From NCBI GenBank assembly GCA_024663395.1, contig JANFAH010000019.1:558001-622000 (forward strand): a stretch of DNA of 64,000 bases, given 5' to 3'. This stretch comes from Pisolithus tinctorius (taxonomy: Eukaryota > Basidiomycota > Agaricomycetes > Boletales > Pisolithaceae). The stretch's first letter is position 1, and the number at the start of each line of letters is the position of its first letter. Shown in pieces: positions 12,528 to 21,787 of this stretch. The notes beneath the pieces were generated by a model, which ran no database searches, was not told the origin of the DNA, and saw nothing but the letters and a program-made list of their open reading frames with translations. The position numbers were made by a program, and so were the translations under genes.

Positions 12528-12530
12528 TTA
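12528..12530. repeat. Target site duplication, left (TTA)
   Basis: TTA immediately before the left terminal repeat; the same triplet follows the right terminal repeat. A 3-bp TWA duplication is the hallmark of PIF/Harbinger insertion. Confidence 0.9.
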
Positions 12531-12551
12531 GAGCCTGTTCAGCAACTGGAA
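12531..12551 (+). repeat. Left terminal inverted repeat
   Basis: Starts GAGCCTGTTCAG; pairs with the reverse complement of 15855-15875 at 19 of 21 positions. Confidence 0.9.
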
Positions 12552-12667
12552 GTAGTCCGAACACCTGACATTAACATAACATGTGTGTCGGTTAGAGTGA
12601 AGCGGAGATGTATCGGAGGTTTAAAATAGTTACGCTTACTAATTGATATCTAGCACCTCTGACTGAT

Positions 12668-14069
12668 ATGGACCATCAGCAACCTGAAGTTTGGCAGCGG
12701 CTCTACCAGTTTATAACATTGATTCTCAGTCTTATCGCATGTGCAGCAGCGACTGTCGTCCAGCCCCAAAAACCCCAAAGAAAGCCTCCTGAACCATACC
12801 ATACATCAGCACTTTCAGGCGAGGCCTGGGTAATCGAACTCCTTGTGGGGCATCCAGAGCGGATCCGTTGCGAGCTAGGAATGCATGCATCTGTCTTTGC
12901 AGAACTCATCGCAGAGTTGTGCACTCATGGTCATGGAAACTCCAAGTTTATCTCCCTCGAGGAACAAGCTGCTATGTTTTTGTACATGTCTGTCACCGGA
13001 TTAACTATTTGGCATGTTGGTGAACGGTTTCAACATTCGAATGCAATGATTTCACAGTATGTTTTCCATCGTCTTTCAATTCTTTTTTTATTCTGATTTT
13101 TCACAGATATTTCCACAAGATGCTGATAATATTTTCTACCCCGCCGTTTTACACCAAATATGTCCATCTCCCGGATGAAAATAAGATCCACACCTGCATT
13201 CAAGACAACACGAGGTTTTGGCCGTTTTTCAAGGATGCGATAGGTGCTTTAGATGGGAGCCACATACATGCAGCCCCCAGTGCTACTGACCGTGGTACTT
13301 TCTGAAACTGCAAAGGATTTATCTCACAAAACTGTCTTTTCGCATGCGATTTTGACCTTTTCTTTACCTATGCGCTCACGGGATGGGAGGGGTCCACTAC
13401 AGATGCACGTGTTTACCAGGATGCGCGTACCAAAGGCCTCTACATCCCTCCTGGCAAGTATTTCCTTGCTGATGCTGGCTTCCCACTGCGACCAGAGCTT
13501 CTCATTCCCTATCGGAATGTCCGATACCATCTGGCTGAATGGCAACATGCACAGCAAAGGTATGTAATTTGTTTAATATCACAGTAACACTGCCTGATCA
13601 AATTTATAGGCCCACCAATAAAGAGGAATTGTTTAATTTACGACACGCCTCTGCACAGAATGCCATCGAACGAATTTTCGGTGTGCTCAAACGACGATTC
13701 CATATCTTGCTTCTAGCACCCGAATATGACCTAGAAACACAAGCACGCATTCCCAGCGCGCTATGCACCATTCACAACTTCATCTCCGTTCGCAATCCCA
13801 CTGAAGGCCCAATCCCGGGAGCTGAGGTGTTTGGCGGTGGTGGGAGTGTGATCAATGATGATCCTGAAGCAGCACAGGAGAATCAAGATGTGCCGGACAT
13901 CGAGGCCGAAGGGATGCGAGATAGCATTGCACAAGCGATGTGGATCGATTATCAACGGATCATCAGGGAGAGGGACTACAATCATATTGCACAGGGTTCA
14001 GAGGATGAAGGGGCCGAGGTTGAGAGGGATGATTTGGACAATGATAATGACGACAAGTCGGAATCTTGA
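12668..14069 (+). pseudogene. HARBI1-like DDE transposase with one nonsense codon
   Basis: Three exons, 12668-13056, 13107-13559 and 13610-14069, in consistent phase. This is the nuclease of PIF/Harbinger elements, which cuts the terminal repeats and joins them to TWA targets. The acidic triad is visible: first D in GALDGSHIHAAP, second D in FLADAGFPLRPELL, and E in NAIERIFGVLKRRFH. A single in-frame TGA at 13303-13305 interrupts exon 2; the frame continues perfectly on both sides. The flanking match to the family (R or similar, before NCKGFISQN) suggests CGA to TGA, a C-to-T change at a CpG. The C-terminal tail is acidic, as in many HARBI1 proteins. It converges on the Myb-like gene. Confidence 0.9.
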
Positions 14070-14192
14070 TTGTAGTAGTCATTTTTTACTTGCAATTTTG
14101 TTTTACACTTGCAATTTACTGCGCTCACCGAAACAAATGAGATTGATACATCGATGTAGTGAAACATGAAAGAAGGTACATGTAAATTGTAG

Positions 14193-15649
14193 TCACAAAC
14201 TAGCATCAATGGCGTTATGCGTGGTAGGAGCGGTCGAACTACATCCGTGCTTCTGAAGTAAATCTAAGATATATGCCTGGCAGTGGTCAGGGTTAACTAG
14301 CGTCAAAACATCTGAAATATAGTCATCCTCCCCGATGAGTTTGAAAAGTGAAATGCGTTGGTCAATACTCAGATCAGCGTGCTCCTCCTCCACGATACGA
14401 ATGGCGCTCTGCTTCTTTGAGCTCAGTTGCTCCTCAGCCGGCTGCATAGTATGTTTGATGGAGCCTGCCAGCTGGGTAACAGCACCAAGCAGGGTCACCA
14501 AAAGCGGGTTGGGTGGCTCTTCTGGTGGTGGTGCTTGTACCCGAGTGTTACGTGAGGAGGACCCTGCAGCAGCAATCACCATCGCATCAGTCATGGACAT
14601 CGCAGGAAGTGGTTCACCTATGTTGGCCCCCCTCCTCTTCTTCACGGAAGGCCTTGTGTTGACAGAGGAGATGGTGTTTGCATATGGGAGCTCCAGAAAA
14701 TTTGATCTGGCAGCAGGGTCAGTGTCGCTGATTTTGGTGAAGGGACACTTTCCCTGGCTTGATGCATTGGAGCGGGGAGGCCTCAGATTGCCAGTGCTAG
14801 TACTGCCACTTGTCAGGTGGCTAGGGGAGGAGAGCATTTGAAAGGAAAATGTCTCCAAATTTACGGAGCTCAGTGACGAGGGAGGGGGGGGGATTCCATG
14901 GAAATGTCACATCGAGGGCCTTCATCCTCTTCAGTGGTGATGGCAGTAGAGGCGGAATTGGTGGCAGCGGACGTGGAAGGTACATTGAATTCGCCAGCGG
15001 TCAAGGTAGTAGACATGGTGGGGGTGGCGGATGCGGGAGAGATGGCAGATGGAGCTGAGGTAGACATACCAGGAGCACTGGCATCAAATGCATGACGACC
15101 GCTCGCAACACCACTCAGCATGATCTCAGATATCATATCGAACAATGACCATCCCCGATTCCTGTATGGACGAAGAGATCTGTGTGTCTAAATTCATCGC
15201 CATCAGTCAGTATCTATAGATACAATGTAACCAAAGAAATATTTGACCTTCGTATATTCGTCCCAGACCTGCCCTGCATCAGTACCAACAATCGCAGCAC
15301 CATTTTCATTGTCCCAGTGTTTTCCAGATGTACAATACCTTTGAATCTCAGCATATAGCTGCCTCAGCTGAATATCGGGTACTGATCAGTACGATGAAAT
15401 AGATAATGAAAAAGTACGACCTACCGCCCTCCACTTGTTCTTGCATTGCAATGGTGTCTTCACAGGAGTCCCAGGCATTCGATAGGCTGCGATAGCAGCA
15501 GGAAGGTGGTTGTATGTTTGTGGCTTGAAATTCCCTGTTCCATCCGTCGCCTCTGCATGATGGGAGTGGAGAAACTCAACAAGTTTCTCTTCTTCTACTG
15601 GCATCCACCGTGCCACTACCTTGGGTTCACTGTTGCTTTTGGGAGGCAT
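14193..15649 (-). pseudogene. Myb/SANT-like partner protein of the transposon
   Basis: Exon 1 starts at MPPKSNSEP (15649) and holds a Myb/SANT-like domain: RWMPVEEEKLVEFL, GTGNFKPQTYN and QCKNKWRA, the pattern seen in Harbinger partner proteins that bind the terminal DNA and bring the nuclease to the nucleus. An intron (GTAGGT...TTCAG) leads to LRQLYAEIQRY...GQVWDEYTK, another to RNRGWSLFDMISEIM and a Ser/Thr/Ala-rich linker. At the nine-C run near 14882-14892 the frame is lost: the linker frame stops at 14870, whereas the long open frame to 14193 lies in another phase and would join if there were ten Cs. This is either a real frameshift or a sequencing slip. The C-terminal part ends with a KLIGEDDYISDVLTL helix region. 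Confidence 0.75.
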
Positions 15650-15854
15650 TGGGAGAAGGATCGCGCTCTGGATGGCCACCACCACCACGGATGCTAGGAT
15701 CCCCCAAATGCGTCGAAGATCACTGTGGTCAAATCAATAGTCCATGGCTTGAGAGAACAAGGTTTGGATTTCAAACTCAGTTGACCTGCCCTGCCGGTGT
15801 GCCGACAATCCAAATAACTACAACATGGTGACCTGGCACGCATACTCGGGTTGT

Positions 15855-15875
15855 TTCGAGTTTCTGAACAGGCTC
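15855..15875 (-). repeat. Right terminal inverted repeat
   Basis: Ends CTGAACAGGCTC, the exact reverse complement of the first 12 bases of the element, and is followed by TTA at 15876-15878. Confidence 0.9.
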
Positions 15876-16623
15876 TTAGTGGAAAGGCAGTCGTTTCGTA
15901 GGCAGTGATGTATTCTTAGATCCTATTGGCATGTTGGCGGGGAGTACGCTCCGAAATCGAGCAAATCCTCTCCAGAGTAAGACGTTTCTTTCCCTTTCTA
16001 AATACCAGCTGACAGAGATTAGGTCGCGAACCACATTGTTACCGACGCGAGGGTAGAGCGGGATGGTTGGAAATCACTGTCTAAGGTAAGCAAGGACCCA
16101 TGGGCAAATTCCAGATAGACGGATCACCATCCCAGCTTCTTAGGGAAGTAGGAGATGTTTTCAAGCATGCAACAAATGACGGCCATGGTGAGAGTCGAGG
16201 TTGTCATTTACGACGGTGAGCTTTCATCTTTATTCGTTGCATGATCCTGGTTGACTCTGTTCGTTCATCCGGACCAGAATCGTTGTTGATGCAGAGGAGA
16301 ACACATCAAAGTATGAATTATTACTCAGAAGTCGCGCCGCGCCGCGTACTATGCAGAGGGAGCAGGGAGGTTCCCCTTCGATAGAACAACTCCCGGAAAC
16401 GATGACAGGGGAAGATGGGGGAAAGGATGACTGCCTTTGCTGCGGTGATGGAACTGAGGCTATACGCCAAGCGCTACAGGATGCAAGGTTTCTGCTGCCA
16501 GTTTCCCCTGACCCTCTGGCAGGGTTTTCTAGCACCAATGCTCTATTGGTACTTTTTTTCGGAAAGGTTTGGCGCTACAACGGCTGTCACGTCTCAACCT
16601 GGACCTCCCACTGTGACCTGTGA

Positions 16624-17112
16624 TCAGACCCTGTGGGCTACGTGGATATACTTAGTTTTTGGTGCAGTACGTCGGAGGTGGTGGTATTAATGAGACGAAT
16701 AAGTTTAGCTGTGGAGTTACCGATGCTCTCGAGTTTGAGGGGACATATGTAGGTCCAATTCGTCTGAACTTACGATGGAGTATACATAGGTCACTGTGGG
16801 AAGGACCTGCCTATCTCGGAGGATTTACAGATTCATTCAACTTCCCATAAATAGTCAGCTTACACTTCGCGAGACTAACGGGCAGACCACTCGAGACTAT
16901 GTAGTACCCCTACAGGTTTTGTTGAATTTCCCATGATACCGGGAGGGGACGACCCTCCCCATGCACAGATGACCGAAAACATTGGCGTCGCGCCCCAGGT
17001 CCCAAATCCAGGGTTGCCCAGGCGCTAACCACACACTATATTGGGGCCCCGCTGTACATGGGTGGCATGGGTATGAGCGTCTCGATCGAATTGCTGACCC
17101 TGAACCTTTGTG
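16624..17112. other. Flank of module copy A3 and upstream region of the STAND gene
   Basis: Homology to the A2 3' flank (TCGAGAGCATCGGTAAC-type sequence near 5610-5650, inverted here) reaches about 16790. After that I see no gene until the STAND start. Confidence 0.5.
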
Positions 17113-20100
17113 ATGCCCACCTCGACCCCGGTTACACGTCATTCTTCTGGCAGGTCTGAAGGGAGAGTTACGCTTCCGCTCCTAAAACTGGGCTTGAACG
17201 CTTTAGAAAAAATCAGCGTGACTGCTGGAGTTCCTGGGCTGCAACCATGCCTACAAGTCATTATCCAAATCATCGCCCAACTAGAGGCAAGTTTTGTAAT
17301 GCCCAATATTCCTATGCTCGTCTAGACATGACCACCAGGCGGCTCATTCAAATAAGGACAATTGTCTTCTCCTTGTGAAGCGCATTATCGAAGTGACATA
17401 TGCAGTTGCCAATCATGTTAAAGACAAATCTGATGCAGCGCCTCTTTCCGATGCGGTGGATTGTCTGTTTCAGTAAGTATGATGCACGATAATCGATCAT
17501 GTACGATGGGCCATGCCTGGCTTGACGGCCTTTCACCAGAACCCTCTGTGATATCCACAAGTTTACCACAGAACAGAGGAATCGATCGAGACTGATAAGG
17601 GTGATCAAAGCACTCGATGATGGAATCAAGATTGCACAATTTGACAAACAACTGGATAATGCAATCCAACTTTTCCAGGTGAGGAGGCTCCCTCCATGTG
17701 TGCATCGGTAATGATAATCCCATCCTGCCTTTGCAGCTCAAGACGAACCTTCTCATGTTCGAGCAGCTGATACAGGTGTTACCAAAGAGAGAACAGAATG
17801 ATTCTCTGTACGCCACTCTTCGTTGCTCTTATTGGCATTGATTGTTTAAGCATGAAGTGCTGCTACCGATATCCAACCTCCTAATAAGCACATCCTACCG
17901 GCTACTCCGTCCATCTTCTATGGTCGGGAGAAGATTGTTGACCAAGTAATACAAAGTGTCATCGCTAAAGAACCTGGTTATACAGCAATACTCGGTGTTG
18001 GGGGAATGGGAAAGGTTCTGATGCATACTCCAGTTCTTATGTGTGGGTTCTAATCAGTACTGTCCCAGACATCCGTCAGTCTGGCAGTCCTCCATCACCA
18101 CAAGGTGGTTTCATTGTACGGCGAGCGTCGTTGGTTTATTTCGTGCGAAGCAGCATCTACCCCACAAGGTCTCATCTCCACGATTGCTAATGCTTTGAAT
18201 CAGACGAAGGACAATTTGCATGACAAGATCCTCAAATTCTTCAAAGAGCAGCCACGAACACTACTGGTCCTAGACAATTTTGAGACTCCTTGGGAACCTG
18301 CCTCCATGCGCCGGGATACCGAAGAAATACTAGCTTCTCTGACATCCATCAAGTCTCTGAACCTGATTGTCACACTTCGAGGCTCCGAACGACCACTGAA
18401 AACACAGTGGACAAGGCCGTTTCTTCCACCCCTCAATCCACTAGGCTTGCAAGCTGCTCGTTCTACCTTCATCTCCATTTCCGATATATCGGATAAAGAT
18501 CCAAACCTTGAGGAGCTCTTGCGGGTCGTGGACAACCTTCCCTTGGCAATCACATTAATGGCCAACCTCGCTCAGTTTGAGACTACGGACATTCTTCTCA
18601 GACGTTGGAAACTCGAACGCACATCCGTATTCGATCGTGGTGAACAACACCGACTCTCGAGTTTAGAGATATCTATCAAGATCTCCTTACAGAGTCCACG
18701 GATGACCCAAAACCCTGATGCTCTCGGTGTTCTGCGCCTACTTGCTCTGCTCCCTGATGGGGCAGCAGACGAACGACACGTAGCCAGCATCGCATCAAAT
18801 ATTCGTTATGTCAGCAGGGCTACTTCAACCCTCAAGCAAGTAGCGCTAGTGTATTCCCACGGCAGACGCTCTTTCCGCATTCTCGCCCCCATCCGGGCTT
18901 TTTTGCTTGAATACTATCCTCCCGACACCTCGAGTATGAGCACAGTTCAACGGTACTATGAGTCCATCACCACTGAATGTGCCGATATCGAACTTGGCAA
19001 GGGTAACAGTGGTGCTATTGTCACGCGCATGTCTCCAGAAATAGGAAATATTCAGGCTGTCCTTGAATATGCGATGGACTCGGGTAGACCTGAAGATGTC
19101 CCTCGTGCAATACAAGCAGCTATACATATTACGGACCTACTCAAATACAGCGGTCTTGGAACGACGTTGACTTTGGCAAAAGGTGCAGACAAGGCATGCC
19201 AGCTTGGCATGACCAAGTTGCAAGCGGATAGCATCCGGTGCCAAGCAGAGTTGCATTACAGTCGTTCCAAACGAGAACTTGCCACTGCTCAATTTCAGGA
19301 AGCACTTGAGCTGTACAGAAAGGAAGGACTTTTGGCTCAGGAGGGGCGGTGTCTCATGATGCTCGGTATGATCGGGTGTCAGGGTGGGAACTATGAGGCG
19401 GCTACCACCCACATTCTCTCCGCCATAGAGCTGCATAGGCAAGCTGGTGACGCCATTGGGGAGGTTGGTCTCCGATCCAGCGATGTCTCTTTCTCGGTAC
19501 TGACACAGCATCTATAGGCTGACTGTCGCCTGCGCCTTGCACAGAATGCAACGTGGCGCAAAAACTACGATGAAGCTATGACACATGTATCCATAGCTGT
19601 TGGTCTCTTCCAAGCGGAGGGTCATCGTCGCGGCTACGTACGATGTCTATGGCTCATCAGTGTGCTTGCTGTGGAAAGGCGAGCATACAAAACAGAGACA
19701 GGCCAGCAACTTTTGGATGCTGCGTCTCAATACCACGACATGGGTGACGACACCGGAGAAGCGAATTGTTACCGTATTCTGGGACGCATGTACCTCCAGA
19801 CGGCGAGATATAGCGACGCAGAGGAGCTCCTGCTCAAGGCAATCCGACTTTACAAGAACGTGCAGTGGATATATGGCGAAGCAGATTGTAATCAAGCACT
19901 TGGTGAAATCAGCATTTGTCAGGGGAACGGTGTCACAGCGGCAGCACACTTTGACCGTGCCCGAGAGCTGTACGCTCTATTAAACCACTCAGGAGGTTTG
20001 ATGTTTTGCGCAAAGGCCGACGGCGATCTGGCCCTTCAAAGGGGTGAACATGGTCTTGCGAAGGAGAAATATGAAGGTGTGTTGAGGATGTGCAGGTCAC

Positions 20101-20579
20101 CTGTGGATTTCGCACGTGTAGACTTTGGAATCGGCAATGTTGCGCTTGCGCTAGGTGATCTCAACAAGGCACGTGAGCTCTTCATGAAGGCACTCCAGGT
20201 TTTCGAGCCAGATACTAGCGCGATTCTGGAGCAAGCACAGACGCTGTACCAACTTGGGGAGTTGGAGTTGAGCAGTGGACAGGAGCGGGGTGCAGAGGAC
20301 TACTTCAAGCGTACATTGGCAGTCTGCAGTCCTGTGGACATTATCCCGACGCAGGCTGATTGCTTCGTGAAGTTAGCGGAAGGCGCTGTGCGGCAGTCAA
20401 AACCCGAGGAAGCAGTAGCGAGGTATGAGAGTGCGATTGCCCTTTATCGTCAAGCCGGGAATGATGCCTCGGTTCACTATTATTCTGGAGTTCTGCAATC
20501 ATTAGTGGAACTCACACTCCGATCACCTCCAGGTGAAAAGGGAGGGGAGCCCAAGGAGCACGGGGAGACAGACAATTAG
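17113..20579 (+). CDS. STAND NTPase with NB-ARC-like core and C-terminal TPRs
   Basis: Seven exons in consistent phase: 17113-17286, 17339-17472, 17540-17678, 17737-17807, 17858-18014, 18069-19463 and 19518-20579, about 1,043 aa. Such proteins are fungal NLR-like switches: ligand sensing by the repeats opens the nucleotide-binding module. The N-terminal ~200 residues are helical, as in many Agaricomycete STAND proteins. The P-loop GVGGMGKTS is completed only by splicing (intron between GK and TS). Walker B is TLLVLDNF, a sensor-type LIVTLRGSE follows, and VDNLPLAITLMA matches the GLPL motif. About ten TPR-like helical hairpins fill residues 600-1,020 (ALELYRKEGLLAQEGRC, YGEADCNQALGE and others). 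Intron 1 is either GC-AG (17287-17338) or GT-AG from 17296. The start at 17113 is the first Met of the frame. The N-terminal effector type is not recognised. Confidence 0.85.
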
Positions 20580-21787
20580 GGGCACTCGAGTACCTGGGCC
20601 ACATGAAGTATTGTCTTGGGAACAAAATGCGATTTAATTTGACCTTGACCCTGACAGACAGGTGTGATGTCTAAAAAACTAAAAGAAAAAGGCATGTGAC
20701 CGCCAAAACTTTGACTTCGTATGTAGCAAGGAACCCGCCCCTGCACTGGAGAAGTTAGGCTCGTGTTCGAAACTCACAGCATACCTTCCAGCTCCCGATG
20801 CAAAATTGGGATATCCCGTGGTCACCGCCCCGATATTCCCTCTGGACAAACAGGATCCACGACAAATCTATCATCGCCGGGATACAGGTTATTATCCAGA
20901 TGAGTTCCGCATGGATAAAGTAGGTCATAATCACCCTTCCGTGTTGGAATGGTCTTCTCCCCGCCATTTACATTGAAGGCGCTTGTGGCCAGGTGGGCAC
21001 TAGCCTGCACATTCGAAAGCTGCACAATCCCCAGAACCGCAGAGTTGACAAGGGCGAAAGACGGGGAATCCAGCTGGTACCTAACGTATTACGAGGACCC
21101 CCCATCTTTGACAAGTGGGCAGTGTTTTGATCCGGGCTATATCGTGACTCAACCGCGGACAATCTCGCGTCAAGCACTCGCAGGACTCAACAGGAGATTG
21201 ACAGTCCACGATGAGTGTCGTGACAAACGATTACAACGGCAACTGAGGAAGTGGATACTGCTGTCTCAACTCTTTATGGTTAGAGGGGTGTGCTGAGATC
21301 TTAGAGCATGTAGAGACGCTCTAACTTCTTGCCGAGCCCAAGGAGCGTGTGTATCCACTAGCAGTGTAATGTCATCTAGGACTGCAACTCCAACCGCGTC
21401 AGCGTGACAGAACGACCATGCAGGGGTGGGGCTGGAGCGCCCAGGGCCATGTGAAAGCGGCTTGGACCATGGAGTCCTTGCGAGTTTCGTGCTATGGAGC
21501 ACCGTGCCATGTTCCTGACGTCAATAATATGCAACGCTGGCAGACGGGAGAAGTCGCCACCAAGGCAGTCGGGATGAGCCGTTCCGCGCTTGTCCTATCA
21601 CGGCGACGACGCCCAAACGAACGTTTGATGGCGACAATATCTGAATGGGATTATTAGATTCCGTCCGCTGCCTTTCCAATCTGTGGAGATCTGTCTGATT
21701 TCTCGTCGTTGCCTGCCAGAAACAGCCAGTCCTCCGGCTCTCGTTTATATAAGTTCGTCCTCGTCCTCGTCCTCGAGTCCCTCAGAG
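20580..21787. other. Intergenic region with an unassigned minus-strand ORF cluster
   Basis: Between about 21180 and 20750 the minus strand has overlapping open frames, the most protein-like being VQASAHLATSAFNVNGGE to YPGDDRFVVDPVCPEG (21025-20822). I recognise no family and no full model can be built. Near 21755-21780 the 5' region of the next gene has a short CTCGTC microsatellite. Confidence 0.3.

Larger units (their letters stand above)
12531..15875. mobile_element. PIF/Harbinger DNA transposon, 3,345 bp
   Basis: Ends are inverted repeats beginning GAGCCTGTTCAG on both sides (12 identical bases, then 7 of the next 9), flanked by TTA on both sides. Inside are two convergent genes, as expected for this superfamily: a HARBI1-like DDE nuclease on + and a Myb/SANT-like protein on -. 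Both have a disabling change, so this copy is probably not autonomous now, although the intact ends could still be mobilised by another copy. It sits within the inverted HET-module copy A3. Confidence 0.93.
12451..16623 (+). pseudogene. HET C-terminal module, inverted copy A3, split by a transposon
   Basis: Bases 12451-12530 match the reverse complement of A2 just after its first exon (SSSFSAEVIFHGARVDP when read through). Bases 15876-16623 match the later A2 sequence, including the ILACWRGVRSEI-like exon and the QGGSPSIEQLPE tail. The Harbinger element sits between them. About 290 bp that separate these two points in A2, including the coiled-coil exon, are absent, and the acidic first exon is also missing. 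At the end the A2 stop codon TGA is TGC here, so the frame runs on to 16623. Homology with the A2 3' flank continues to about 16790. It cannot encode a complete module. Confidence 0.75.

Noticed and set aside
14335..15058. Plus-strand ORFs (168 and 69 codons) in the transposon
   Set aside because: They are antisense to the Myb/SANT-like gene exons, which show a clear domain and splice sites.
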